Both the position numbers and the translations under genes were made by a program. From Halanaerobium sp051746665 (lineage in GTDB: Bacteria; Bacillota; Halanaerobiia; Halanaerobiales; Halanaerobiaceae), in the NCBI GenBank assembly GCA_051746665.1, contig JBNJFG010000010.1, positions 1-48,852 on the forward strand: a stretch of 48,852 nucleotides of DNA, written 5' to 3'. The notes under the pieces are model-generated. The model ran no database searches. It was not told the DNA's origin and saw only the letters and a list, made by a program, of their open reading frames with translations. Positions 8,284 through 17,585 of the stretch are shown in pieces (position 1 is the first letter of the stretch; every line of letters starts with the position of its first letter).

Positions 8284-9807
8284 TTAATCTTTATCTAGCC
8301 ATTTTCTTCCGTCATCTTTAAGAAGCTGATCTGCTGCTTCAGGTCCTTGAGACAGGGCTGGATACTTATGCAGAATTATGTTTTCTTCTGCACATTTTTC
8401 TTGAATTTTGTCAATGAATTTCCAGGAATAAGAAACTTCCTCCCAGCTTGTAAATAATGTTTTATCACCATCAATCATGTCATAAATTAAACCTTCATAA
8501 TTTTCGGGTGAATTAAAAAGCTGCTGACAATTTTGACAAAATTCCATTTCAACTGGAATTATCTTATTGTTGCTGGCAGGTTTTCGAGTGTTAAATCTTA
8601 ATGAAACACCTTCCTCAGGCTGTATTTTTATTAACAGCAAATTACTGTCTAATCCCTTTTGATCAAGATAAGCAGAATGAAAACCGTCTTTAAATTCTAT
8701 AGCAATTGCAGCTTCTTTTTTATTTAATCTTTTTCCTGATTTAAGATAAATTGGAACACCACGCCAGCGCTCATTGTTTAAAAACAATTTAAGAGCCATA
8801 AAGGTTGATGTTTCTGATCGAGAGTCAATTTCATTCTCTTCTTGATAAGATTTTATTTTTTCTCCATCAATAACATTTGAATCATACTGTCCTCTGACAA
8901 TATGGTTATCAATATTACTTAAATCATTATCAGCAAGTTCTTTAAAAACTTCTACTTTTTTATTTGAAATTTCTTCAGCACTTAAATTTTCAGGTTCTTC
9001 CATAGCAATCAAAGATAAAACTTGAAGAATATGGTTTTGAAACATATCTTTGATGACTCCAGCATCATCATAATATTTCCCACGATCTTTAACGCCTTCG
9101 GATTCATTTAAATAAATTTGAATATTATCAATATGATCTTTATTCCAGAGTGCTCTAAAAATCGGATTGCTTAATCTAATTACCATTATATTTTGAATCA
9201 TTTCTTTACCCAAATAATGATCTATTCTAAATATATTTTTTTCAGAGAAAATACCACTAAGTGTGTCATTTAATTTTTTAGCTGACTTAAAATTATGACC
9301 AAAAGGTTTTTCAATTACCAGGCGAGATTCATTATTTTCTAATTTTACTTCTAGTAAATTAAATTCTTCTATTTTCTTTGCTATTTTTGCAAAGAATTTG
9401 GGTGCAGTAGCAAGGTAGAAAATTCTATTATAAATTTTTTCGTTATTTGATTTATTTTCCAGATGTTTTCGGAGACGTTTAAAATCATCTTCATCCTTAA
9501 AAGAAAGTTGAAAATAATCTATATGATCAGCAAGAATCTGCCAAATTCTATTATCTATTTTTTCTTTTTTATTAGCTAATGAATTATACAAAGCATCTAA
9601 ATAATCATTTTTGTTATCATACCGTCTTCCGGTAGCTACTATTGTGTATTTATCTGGCAAAATATCTTTGGCTGCTAAATTATAAAAAGCGGGTATAATC
9701 TTATTATGAGCCAGATCCCCAGTCCCTCCAAATAAAATGAACTGAAAATTTTCTTTGATAATTTTATCATCTGGGTTTTTGAGAAACTTATCTGTAGTTT
9801 TATTCAC
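8284..9807 (-). CDS. zwf: Glucose-6-phosphate 1-dehydrogenase
   Basis: About 507 residues, normal for the family. It oxidises glucose 6-phosphate to 6-phosphogluconolactone, the first step of the oxidative pentose phosphate route. The dinucleotide site FGGTGDLAHNKIIPA lies near residues 26-40 (family consensus GASGDL; here the serine is threonine). The catalytic motif RIDHYLGKEMIQN is intact. An upstream in-frame TTG (9852) and ATG (9822) exist, but GGAGG is placed 8 bases before the GTG at 9807, which I take as the start. The gene is 69 bases after the LUD gene and 57 before the cyclase-family gene in one operon. Confidence 0.95.
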   Translation of the reverse strand: MNKTTDKFLKNPDDKIIKENFQFILFGGTGDLAHNKIIPAFYNLAAKDILPDKYTIVATGRRYDNKNDYLDALYNSLANKKEKIDNRIWQILADHIDYFQLSFKDEDDFKRLRKHLENKSNNEKIYNRIFYLATAPKFFAKIAKKIEEFNLLEVKLENNESRLVIEKPFGHNFKSAKKLNDTLSGIFSEKNIFRIDHYLGKEMIQNIMVIRLSNPIFRALWNKDHIDNIQIYLNESEGVKDRGKYYDDAGVIKDMFQNHILQVLSLIAMEEPENLSAEEISNKKVEVFKELADNDLSNIDNHIVRGQYDSNVIDGEKIKSYQEENEIDSRSETSTFMALKLFLNNERWRGVPIYLKSGKRLNKKEAAIAIEFKDGFHSAYLDQKGLDSNLLLIKIQPEEGVSLRFNTRKPASNNKIIPVEMEFCQNCQQLFNSPENYEGLIYDMIDGDKTLFTSWEEVSYSWKFIDKIQEKCAEENIILHKYPALSQGPEAADQLLKDDGRKWLDKD

Positions 9808-9876
9808 TTGAAACACCTCCATAACTACAATAAACTTAACATAATAACTCAAGTATTACTGTAGTTAGATTAACAT

Positions 9877-10512
9877 TTAATATCCCAGTTCTTCTCCAAC
9901 TAAAATGACTTTAATTCTTTCTTCAGGATGAGAAAAACGAGTAATTACCGTGTGTGAACAAATAGTATCATCAACATGACACTTGGTGCAGTATCCGATT
10001 CTTGTACATGGTGTATCTTTATCTAATCTAACAGCATTGGCCGGTCCTGCCTGGTTGCTGGCCCTTTTGATAGCACTTTCTTCATCAGCTGCAACTTTAT
10101 TCATTCCAGCAACTATAATAACATTCTTAGGCCCATACATTAGTGCTGCAAGGCGATTTCCAGTACCATCTATATTTACTAACTTCCCGGTTTGAGTTAT
10201 GGCATTAGAACTCATTAAATAATAATCAGCACTAAGTGCCTGGTGATAAATTTTTTCTTTTTCTTCATTTGTTTTAGCAGTAGCTCTATCTAATAATTTA
10301 TAATTACCAGATTTTAGTTCATCAAATATCCCAATCGCTTTTAAGGTCATTGAACCTCCCCAGGAAATTGAAGAATTTTCTTCAATTAAGTCAAGTATCT
10401 TATTTTTGGCTTCTTCAGAATTTTTAACATAATATCCCTCAATATTCCTCTTTTTAAAACCTTTAATCACATTTTCAGCTTTTACTTTGTAATAATCTTT
10501 TTTATTTTTCAT
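9877..10512 (-). CDS. LUD-domain protein (LutC/YkgG-like, DUF162)
   Basis: 211 residues, a stand-alone LUD domain. Visible features are SSISWGGSMTLKAIGIFDEL, SADYYLMSSNAITQTG, VNIDGTGNRLAALMYGP and a cysteine-rich segment CTRIGYCTKCHVDDTIC near the C-terminus. LUD proteins take part in lactate oxidation (LutABC) in other bacteria, but single-domain forms like this one have no settled role. The spaced cysteines could bind zinc or an iron-sulfur cluster; that is inference. AAGGAG precedes the ATG at 10512. It heads the minus-strand operon with zwf and gnd, which suggests a link to redox balance. No convincing promoter was found in front of it. Confidence 0.87.
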   Translation of the reverse strand: MKNKKDYYKVKAENVIKGFKKRNIEGYYVKNSEEAKNKILDLIEENSSISWGGSMTLKAIGIFDELKSGNYKLLDRATAKTNEEKEKIYHQALSADYYLMSSNAITQTGKLVNIDGTGNRLAALMYGPKNVIIVAGMNKVAADEESAIKRASNQAGPANAVRLDKDTPCTRIGYCTKCHVDDTICSHTVITRFSHPEERIKVILVGEELGY

Positions 10513-10662
10513 TATTATTCTCCTTTCAAATTTATTTTATTCCTTACTAATATTTATTGTACAAATTATTGTAATTACCTGCTTAATTTAATTATTTATT
10601 AAAAATAGTGGAAAATTGCTGTGAAATCTGCTATTATAATATACATATAATTAAAAAAATTT

Positions 10663-10688
10663 AGGGCCTTAATCTAGGTCCTTTTTTT
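10663..10688 (+). terminator. Intrinsic terminator in the leader of the sugar-sensing operon (possible attenuator)
   Basis: Stem AGGGCCT/AGGTCCT (7 pairs, one G-U), loop TAATCT, then seven T. No plus-strand gene ends upstream, since the nearest upstream gene runs the other way. A candidate extended -10 (TGCTATTAT, 10629-10637) lies just before it with a weak -35 (TGGAAA, 10609-10614). It would end a ~45-base leader before the binding-protein gene at 10745. Confidence 0.65.
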
Positions 10689-10744
10689 ATGTTTTTTAAA
10701 AAATTTAGACTTTTTAGATAAAATAAAAAGATTGGGTGGTAATT

Positions 10745-11776
10745 ATGTTTTGTTCATTTAGTCAAAAAAATAGAATCTTATTATTTTTAATGATTTTTGT
10801 CATGTTTATAATTATTCCAACATTCGTAGTTAAAGCAGAGATTAACCCAAAAACACAAAAAGAAATTGATAAAATGACGATAGCGTTTGTTCCACGTTCT
10901 TTAGAAAATCCGATTTTTTTAGATGCCTTTGAACATTCTCAAAAAAAAGCAGTTGAATTGGGAATAAATTTGGAGTGGCTGGGATCATTCAGTTTTGATT
11001 CCAAAGAGCAGCTTAAAATTATTGATAGCTTAATCGAAAGAGAAGTAGATGGAATGATTTTAAGTATTAATGATACACCAGAGTATGATAGGATAATCAA
11101 TAAAGCTATGAAAAAAGGGATAGCGGTTGCAACTTTTGATGCTGACGCCCCAAATAGTAATCGGATCTTTAATATAGGTATAGATAATTATGAAGCTGGA
11201 AAAGTTACTGCTGAAGGCCTGCTGCAAGTTTTGGAAGAAAAGAATATAGATTATACAGACTCTAATAAACAGTTAAATACAATGATTATGACAGGAGTTA
11301 AAGGAGCTTTAAATTTAGAAAAGAGGATTAATGCTTTTTTGGACACTGTTGCAGACACTAATATTGTTATTAAAGATATTGTTGAAAACCAAGATAATGT
11401 TAATTTAGCAGTAGAATTATTGGAACAGTATGTTCAAAAAAATCCCAATATTGATATAATCTTTTTTGTTGGAGGCTGGCCCTTTTATGTTCCGGCTGAG
11501 GCATTACCAAATTTTCAAAATTGGGCTCAAAATGGTGGAGTTGCAGTCGGGATTGATATTTTTTATGATGCACTAGTATTACAGGATAGAGGTTTAATTC
11601 ATTATTTAGTTGGACAGGATATGGCAACAATGGGTTCTAAAGGTCTATCAACTTTATATGATTATATAAAATATGGAGTTAAACCTCCAGAATATATAAA
11701 AACAGGTTTAGAAATTTCGAATAATGATAATTTAGATAGATTATTAAAAATTCATCAACCATGGCGTGTTAAATAA
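10745..11776 (+). CDS. Periplasmic sugar-binding sensor protein (type I PBP; XylFII-like)
   Basis: 343 residues with one N-terminal hydrophobic segment (about 10-32) serving as signal or membrane anchor, then a Peripla_BP_4 fold: MTIAFVPRSLENPIF, DGMILSINDTPEY, ATFDADAPNSNR and GGVAVGIDIFYDAL. A GTG at 10736 is possible, but GGTGG at 10735-10739 serves the ATG at 10745. It is 13 bases before a histidine kinase gene and is not next to its own permease. That order (binding protein, LytS/YesM kinase, YesN regulator, then xylFGH) matches the xylose three-component system described in Clostridium beijerinckii, in which XylFII binds xylose and signals through the kinase. The xylose ligand is inferred from context. 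Confidence 0.85.
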   Translation: MFCSFSQKNRILLFLMIFVMFIIIPTFVVKAEINPKTQKEIDKMTIAFVPRSLENPIFLDAFEHSQKKAVELGINLEWLGSFSFDSKEQLKIIDSLIEREVDGMILSINDTPEYDRIINKAMKKGIAVATFDADAPNSNRIFNIGIDNYEAGKVTAEGLLQVLEEKNIDYTDSNKQLNTMIMTGVKGALNLEKRINAFLDTVADTNIVIKDIVENQDNVNLAVELLEQYVQKNPNIDIIFFVGGWPFYVPAEALPNFQNWAQNGGVAVGIDIFYDALVLQDRGLIHYLVGQDMATMGSKGLSTLYDYIKYGVKPPEYIKTGLEISNNDNLDRLLKIHQPWRVK

Positions 11777-11789
11777 GGCGGTAATTATA

Positions 11790-13544
11790 ATGTTTAATAA
11801 ATTTTTTGAAAAAATTGCAAATGGAATAGAAATTCATACGATAAAAACTAAATTAATAATTTCGTTTTTAATAATTGGATTATTGCCAATATTACTATTT
11901 GGTTTTCTATCTTTTAATACATACAGGGGAGCAATTAATGATAGAATTAATAATTACTCTCAGGAAATGGTTAAAAGAATGGAAAGGGACTTAGAAGATT
12001 ATATAAATGAAGTAGAAAGATTTCTAAGTAAAGAACAGGATTTCTACATTAATCAATTTATTAAATTAACTCAGGTAAATGATTTCAGAAACAACCGCAA
12101 ATATGCTTTCAGAATCTGGGAAGACTTCAATAATGTTAAACAGCTTAAACCAGGTCTGGAAGATGTTGCTATAACTTTTCAGGATGGAAGACGAATTAGC
12201 AGTTATGGAACTTATAATATAAAAATCAATAATTTTAAGGAACAGCTTTATTCAACTCAAAATGCTGACACTTTTTTTACTCAGCCGTATATTAATTACT
12301 TTCAAGAAGAAGTAGTAACTGTTGCTAGATATTATTATCCGGAAATTGCCGAAGAAAATGTATTGATTTCGGCAGATATTGATCTTGATGTACTAGCTGA
12401 TCTTACAGATTTTAATCTGGGAGAAAAAAGTTATTTTTTAATTGCTGATAAAAATGGAGATATTATTTATCATCCAGAGAAGGATAAAATTGGAGAAAGA
12501 AGCTTTTATTATAGTGATGGTTTTCCAGACCGCAAGGTAAGTCATGAAGGAGAACAGTATTTATTAACCTCAACTTATTCTGAAACTACTGGCTGGTATA
12601 TAATCAGTATGGCTTCAGCTGATGAGGTTGAAGCAGAATTAAATTATATTACTGATCTTACAGTATATATAACAGTAATTATTTTAATATTAATTATTTT
12701 ATTAACTTTATATCTGTCATCATCACTTTCTAAGCCAATTCAAAAACTTCAGGAATTGACTCATCGTGCTTCTGAAAATGATCTTTCAGTTAAAATTGAT
12801 ATTAGTGGCGATGATGAAATTGCAGAATTAGGACAGAGTTTTAATAAAATGATTAGAAGGATTAATAAATTGATGGAGCAGAACGTAAGAGAACAGAAAC
12901 TTCTAAGAAAGTTAGAAATGGAAAGTCTAGATAATCAAATTAAACCACACTTTATCTATAACACACTTGATTTAATAATTGGTCTTCTAGAGAATAAAGA
13001 TTTTGATAAGGCAACCCATATGGTTGAAGCCTTAGGTAAATTTTTTAGACTTAGCTTAAGTCATGGTAAAGAAATGGTTTTAATAAGAGATGAAATTAAA
13101 CATGTAAAAAACTATCTTTTTATTCAGCAGTTTAGACATGGAGAAGAATATGAATATATTATTGATGTAGAAGATTTTGAAATTATGGATAAACATATTC
13201 CTAAATTGATACTACAACCTATAGTGGAAAACTCTATTTATCATGGTTTGCTGCCGGCAGATAAAAAGGGTTTAATAATTGTTAAAGGTTACAGAGAAAA
13301 TAGAATCATTTACTTTAAAATTATTGATAATGGGGTGGGGATTTCAGCTGTTAAAGTTGAAGAAATTAATAAAATATTAAGAGGAGAACTGGAAACTGAT
13401 GATCAGCAGAAATATTTTGGTCTCCGTAATGTAAATAAACGATTGAGTTTAATGTATGGTGGCAGCTCTGGACTTGAAGTTGAAAGTATCAAAGAAGAGA
13501 AAACAATTGTTACTATTAAGATAGATCAAAGAGGGAGGAGATAA
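11790..13544 (+). CDS. Sensor histidine kinase, LytS/YesM type with extracytoplasmic Cache-like domain
   Basis: 584 residues. Membrane helix one is at about 20-45, a ~240-residue outer sensing region follows (YFLIADKNGDIIYHP is Cache-like), helix two is at about 285-310, then HAMP (LSKPIQKLQELTHRASEND), a coiled linker, the His_kinase domain DNQIKPHFIYNTL with H387 as phospho-acceptor, and HATPase_c (LILQPIVENSIYHGL; DNGVGI). An in-frame GTG at 11766 overlaps the previous gene; AAGGCGG (11775-11781) fits the ATG at 11790. The stop is one base from the response regulator start, so they are translationally linked. It probably senses sugar through the upstream binding protein and controls xylFGH. 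Confidence 0.93.
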   Translation: MFNKFFEKIANGIEIHTIKTKLIISFLIIGLLPILLFGFLSFNTYRGAINDRINNYSQEMVKRMERDLEDYINEVERFLSKEQDFYINQFIKLTQVNDFRNNRKYAFRIWEDFNNVKQLKPGLEDVAITFQDGRRISSYGTYNIKINNFKEQLYSTQNADTFFTQPYINYFQEEVVTVARYYYPEIAEENVLISADIDLDVLADLTDFNLGEKSYFLIADKNGDIIYHPEKDKIGERSFYYSDGFPDRKVSHEGEQYLLTSTYSETTGWYIISMASADEVEAELNYITDLTVYITVIILILIILLTLYLSSSLSKPIQKLQELTHRASENDLSVKIDISGDDEIAELGQSFNKMIRRINKLMEQNVREQKLLRKLEMESLDNQIKPHFIYNTLDLIIGLLENKDFDKATHMVEALGKFFRLSLSHGKEMVLIRDEIKHVKNYLFIQQFRHGEEYEYIIDVEDFEIMDKHIPKLILQPIVENSIYHGLLPADKKGLIIVKGYRENRIIYFKIIDNGVGISAVKVEEINKILRGELETDDQQKYFGLRNVNKRLSLMYGGSSGLEVESIKEEKTIVTIKIDQRGRR

Positions 13545-13545
13545 T

Positions 13546-14694
13546 TTGAGCTATAATTTGCTGCTTGTAGATGACGAAAAACCAATCAGAGATAAGTTAT
13601 TAAATAATACTGATTGGCTAAAAGAAGGTTATCAGGTATTTGCTGCTTCAAATGGAGCAGAAGCTCTAGAAGTTATGAAAGCTAAAGTAATAGATATTTT
13701 AGTTACTGATATTCAGATGCCAAAATTAAGTGGTATGAACTTAATAGAAAAGGCTAGAAAAAATAGTGAGCATTTAAAAGTTATTGTAATTTCGGGGTTT
13801 GCTGAATTTGAATATGCTCAAAAATCAATTCGTTTTGGGGTCAATGATTATTTATTAAAGCCGTTTAGATCTGAAAAACTGCTGAAAGTAGTTAATAAAG
13901 CACGGGATGAGTTAATTAAAGAAAAAAATAATGAGCAGCAGTTGGCAGTTTTAAGAGGTGAAATTTCAACTTATATAAATGAGAATAAATTAAATTCTAT
14001 TTATAACTGGTTAATTGATGATCAGTTTTTCCAGCATCAGTCTTTAATTATGGATAGAATTGATTTAAATGCAGTTTTGAAACGGGGAAGTAAAGAAGAT
14101 ATATTAAAAACTGTAAATGAAATTGTTGATGAATTAGAAAGTGCAAATTTAAATAGAGAAAAAATATATGTAGTTTTAAATAATTTGATCTTAGAGAGTT
14201 TTAAAATCATTAAAGATCTTGATTATAAAGCTGAAGATTTAATGGAGATCATCGATAAAGATAGGATTGAAAACATTAGTGAAAATAATTTAAAAGAGAT
14301 TGGAATTATTCTCAAAGAATTTTTACTCAGATTACACAATTTAATTTCTTTTAATCCTGATGATAAAAACAAAGAAATGATTAATGAAATGAAAGAACAT
14401 ATAGCAGAAAATTATCAAGATGGGATTACCTTAAGTGAAATGGCAAAAAAATTCAATTTAAGCAGTGGTCATTTAAGCAATCTATTTCATGAAGAAACAG
14501 GTGAAAGTTTTAGTGAATATCTTAATATGATCAGATTGAATAAAGCTAAAGAGCTTTTGAAAACAACTGATTATAAAATATATGAGATTGCAGATCAGCT
14601 TGGATTTAATGATGCTTATTATTTTAGCTCCTGGTTCAAAAAAAAGGTGGGAGCTTCTCCAACAACTTATAGAGATAACATTAATCTTTTTTGA
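13546..14694 (+). CDS. Response regulator, YesN/AraC type
   Basis: 382 residues. The receiver domain (1-120) has the acidic pair D9-D10, phospho-acceptor D55 in VTDIQMP, and the K of LLKPFR. A variable linker spans about 125-270. The C-terminal AraC domain has two helix-turn-helix units (ITLSEMAKKFNLSSGHLSNL; KIYEIADQLGFNDAYYFSSW). The start is TTG with GGGAGGAG directly upstream, one base after the kinase stop. The phosphorylated protein is expected to activate the next operon. The 162-base gap to xylF should hold its binding site, but I could not pick out a convincing direct repeat there. Confidence 0.95.
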   Translation: MSYNLLLVDDEKPIRDKLLNNTDWLKEGYQVFAASNGAEALEVMKAKVIDILVTDIQMPKLSGMNLIEKARKNSEHLKVIVISGFAEFEYAQKSIRFGVNDYLLKPFRSEKLLKVVNKARDELIKEKNNEQQLAVLRGEISTYINENKLNSIYNWLIDDQFFQHQSLIMDRIDLNAVLKRGSKEDILKTVNEIVDELESANLNREKIYVVLNNLILESFKIIKDLDYKAEDLMEIIDKDRIENISENNLKEIGIILKEFLLRLHNLISFNPDDKNKEMINEMKEHIAENYQDGITLSEMAKKFNLSSGHLSNLFHEETGESFSEYLNMIRLNKAKELLKTTDYKIYEIADQLGFNDAYYFSSWFKKKVGASPTTYRDNINLF

Positions 14695-14856
14695 TTTTTT
14701 TCATACAAAAAATATTAAAGGGTTTAAAAAAATATTCCATGGTTAATTTCCAGATAATTATATACAATTTAGATAGATTAAAAAAACTCTTTGAGAATTA
14801 TAATATAATACAAGTTAATAATGGTTCACATTGAGAAAACTATTAGGGGGTTAATT

Positions 14857-15960
14857 ATGAAAAAATTAAGTATTTTGTTGGTAGTAATTTTACTCGTTTC
14901 CTCAATCTCAATGGCGGCTTTTGCTCAAGACGATGGTGGTTGGTTGAGCAACCTTTTAGGTGACAATGATGGTGAAAGAGAAGATGATGGTGTAATTAAG
15001 GTGGGTTTTCTGCTAAAAACAATGCAGGAAGAAAGATATATTCAGGATAGAGATGCTTTTATTGAAAAAGCAGAAGAATTAGGTGCTGATGAAGTAATTT
15101 TTGATTCAGCAAATAATGATGAAAATCTCCAGTTATCTAAATTTGAAAATATGTTAACTCAGGGTGCTGATGTAATAGTATTACAGCCTGTAAACACAGG
15201 TACAGCAAGTAACATGGTTAAAATGGCACACGATTCTGGTGTAGCTATTGTAAACTATGACTCTTTAATTATGAACAGTGATGTAGATGTATTCCTAACT
15301 CAGAATAGTTGGGCTGTTGGTGAATTGCAGGGTGAAGCAATGGTTGAGTGGTTTAAAGAAAACCGCGGAGAAGTAAAAGGTAATGTAGTTTTATTAAGAG
15401 GACAGCCTGGTGATTCTAATGCAAATGCATTTTCACAGGGTGTTTTAGATACAGTTGAAGAATATGAAGGTCTTAACTTAGTTGTAGATCAAAGCCATGA
15501 AGGCTGGTCTCCAGATTTAGCAATGGCCACAACAGAAAATGCTTTGACAAGATATGACAATAATATCGATGCTGTTGTAGCAAATAATAGTGGACTTGCT
15601 TCTGGTGCTGTAAGAGCTTTAGAAGGTCAGGGTATGGCAGACAGTGATGAAGTTTTTGTTGCTGGTTCTGATGCTGACTTATTAAACATTAGATATATTG
15701 CTCAGGGAAAACAGACAGTTGAAATCTTTAAAAAGATAAAGCCTTTAGCTTATGAAGCTGCAGAAGTTGCTGTTGCTTTAGCTAAAAATCCGGACAAGCC
15801 GATTGATGAAATAGTAACAATTGACCGCTATGTTGATAATGGTCAGATTGAAGTACCAACTGTAATCACAGAAATCGTAGTTGTTAATAAAGATAATATT
15901 ATGGATACTGTAGTTGCAGATGGATATCACGAAGCATCAGAAATTTTTGATGAAGAGTAA
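14857..15960 (+). CDS. xylF: D-xylose-type ABC transporter substrate-binding protein
   Basis: 367 residues, signal peptide MKKLSILLVVILLV... ending AFAQ (a signal peptidase I site, no lipobox). The mature part follows the XylF pattern closely: RYIQDRDAFIEKAEELGA, SKFENMLTQGADVIVLQPVN, AVGELQGEAMVEW, a GWSPD segment, NIDAVVANNSGLASGAV, VAGSDADLLNIRYIAQGKQT, and a C-terminus like XylF (DNIMDTVVADGYHEASEI). The ATG at 14857 has AGGGGG 6 bases upstream; an ATG at 14821 is in frame but would spoil the signal peptide. TATAAT-like boxes near 14802-14810 may mark the promoter, without a clear -35, as expected for an activator-dependent promoter. The pentose substrate is inferred from family resemblance. 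Confidence 0.88.
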   Translation: MKKLSILLVVILLVSSISMAAFAQDDGGWLSNLLGDNDGEREDDGVIKVGFLLKTMQEERYIQDRDAFIEKAEELGADEVIFDSANNDENLQLSKFENMLTQGADVIVLQPVNTGTASNMVKMAHDSGVAIVNYDSLIMNSDVDVFLTQNSWAVGELQGEAMVEWFKENRGEVKGNVVLLRGQPGDSNANAFSQGVLDTVEEYEGLNLVVDQSHEGWSPDLAMATTENALTRYDNNIDAVVANNSGLASGAVRALEGQGMADSDEVFVAGSDADLLNIRYIAQGKQTVEIFKKIKPLAYEAAEVAVALAKNPDKPIDEIVTIDRYVDNGQIEVPTVITEIVVVNKDNIMDTVVADGYHEASEIFDEE

Positions 15961-15988
15961 ATATAAGACTATAATGACAAATAATATA

Positions 15989-16024
15989 GCAGTCCCATCC
16001 CATTCAAGGATGGGATTGCTTTTT
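15989..16024 (+). terminator. Intergenic terminator or attenuator between xylF and xylG
   Basis: A 12-pair stem (GCAGTCCCATCC with GGATGGGATTGC, one G-U) and loop CATTCAA, followed by five T. Partial read-through would give more binding protein than ATPase and permease, a common pattern in sugar ABC operons. Confidence 0.85.
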
Positions 16025-16050
16025 AAATAATCAATTCTGGAGGTAAAATT

Positions 16051-17583
16051 ATGGCTGAAGAAATTCTAGAAATGAAAAATATTATTAAAGATTTTCCTGG
16101 TGTAAGAGCTCTTGATAATGTAAACTTCACCCTGGAAAAAGGAGAAGTTTTAGCCTTGGTTGGTGAAAATGGTGCCGGGAAATCAACATTAGTTAAGGTT
16201 TTAAGTGGTGTCTGGCCCTATCCTACCTATGAGGGAGATATTTTTCTTGATGATCAAATTGTTCGATTTGATAACACAAGACAGGCAGAAGAAGCCGGAG
16301 TTGGAATTATTCATCAGGAATTAAATTTGCTGCCTGACCTATCTGTTGCTGAGAATATATTTTTAGACCGACACCCTTTAAATAAACTAGGCGGAATCAA
16401 ATGGGAAAAACTCTATGATAATGCTGAAAATGTACTTTCCCGACTTAATATGGACATTGATCCTAGAACCGATCTTGGAGATTTAACAGTGGGTAAACAG
16501 CAGATGGTTGAGATTGCAAAAGCACTTTCTTTAGATACCAGAATTTTAGTTTTTGATGAACCTACTTCTGCTCTTACTGAGTCAGAGATTAAGGAACTTT
16601 TTACAGTTATCAATGAATTAAGAGACAGTGGGGTTTCAATAATCTATATTTCTCATAAGATGGAAGAAATAAAGAAAATAGCAGATTCAGTTGTTGTTTT
16701 GAGAGATGGATCTACAATTGGTGATAAAATTAAGATTGATCAGGTAACTTTAGATGAAATTATTAATCGGATGGTTGGAAGAGATATTGATGATCTTTTT
16801 CCAAGTCATGATTTTAAACGGGGAGATAAAACTCTGGAAGTTAGAAATATATCAGTTCCAGATCCATTTAACCCTGAAAAGATGCTGGTAGATGATGTAT
16901 CATTTTCAGCTTATAAAGGTCAAATTCTTGGTATTTCGGGTCTGATGGGTGCTGGAAGAACCGAGTTAGTTAATGCTATCTTTGGAGTTTATGGCAAAAA
17001 AAGTGAAGGGGAAGTTTATCTTAATGGTAAGCAGCTGCATATAAAAAATCCAGCTGATGCAATTGAAAATGGAATTGCCTTAGTAACTGAGGATAGAAAA
17101 GAATTAGGGTTATTATTAGATAAAAATCTGGTTATGAATATGACTTTACCATCAATTAAAAATTTTAGTTCAAAAATGGTGATGGATAATAATGCAGAAA
17201 GAACTGTAACTGAGAAATATGTTGAAGAATTAAATGTTAAAACTCCAAGTTTAGATGTTTTTGTAGAAAAATTAAGCGGAGGAAATCAGCAGAAAATTGT
17301 TATTGGTAAATGGTTGATCACTGATTCTGATGTATTAATATTAGATGAGCCAACCCGTGGTATTGATGTTGGTGCTAAAACTGAAGTTTATAGATTGATG
17401 AATCAACTGGTTGAACAGGGAGTTACAGTGATTATGATTTCTTCAGAATTACCAGAAATTATGGGGATGAGTGATCGGATTGTTGTCATGTCAGAAGGAA
17501 AGAAAACTGCTGAATTAGAACGGGCTGAAACAGATCAAGAAACAATAATGAAATATGCTACTGGTAGTAAAGGAGTTGAATAA
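16051..17583 (+). CDS. xylG: Sugar ABC transporter ATP-binding protein, two nucleotide-binding domains (XylG-like)
   Basis: 510 residues, standard for the MglA/RbsA/XylG group. Domain one (about 1-245) has Walker A GENGAGKST, signature LTVGKQQMVEIAKAL and Walker B ILVFDEPTSAL. Domain two (about 260-500) has the degenerate Walker A GLMGAGRTEL typical of this group, signature LSGGNQQKIVIGKWL and Walker B VLILDEPTRGIDVGAK. The segment SGVWPYPTYEGDI is XylG-like. It energises import with the XylH-like permease. TGGAGGT precedes the ATG, and the permease gene starts 2 bases after the stop. A second domain with a weak P-loop is normal here, not damage. Confidence 0.93.
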   Translation: MAEEILEMKNIIKDFPGVRALDNVNFTLEKGEVLALVGENGAGKSTLVKVLSGVWPYPTYEGDIFLDDQIVRFDNTRQAEEAGVGIIHQELNLLPDLSVAENIFLDRHPLNKLGGIKWEKLYDNAENVLSRLNMDIDPRTDLGDLTVGKQQMVEIAKALSLDTRILVFDEPTSALTESEIKELFTVINELRDSGVSIIYISHKMEEIKKIADSVVVLRDGSTIGDKIKIDQVTLDEIINRMVGRDIDDLFPSHDFKRGDKTLEVRNISVPDPFNPEKMLVDDVSFSAYKGQILGISGLMGAGRTELVNAIFGVYGKKSEGEVYLNGKQLHIKNPADAIENGIALVTEDRKELGLLLDKNLVMNMTLPSIKNFSSKMVMDNNAERTVTEKYVEELNVKTPSLDVFVEKLSGGNQQKIVIGKWLITDSDVLILDEPTRGIDVGAKTEVYRLMNQLVEQGVTVIMISSELPEIMGMSDRIVVMSEGKKTAELERAETDQETIMKYATGSKGVE

Positions 17584-17585
17584 AT

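Noticed and set aside
14695..14856. Defined YesN binding site and -35 element before xylF
   Set aside because: TATAAT-like boxes are present but no convincing -35, direct repeat or catabolite-response (cre) palindrome could be picked out by eye.
16051..17583. Degenerate second Walker A (GLMGAGRTEL) in the ABC ATPase as a damaging mutation
   Set aside because: This variant is normal in the second domain of the MglA/RbsA/XylG group.
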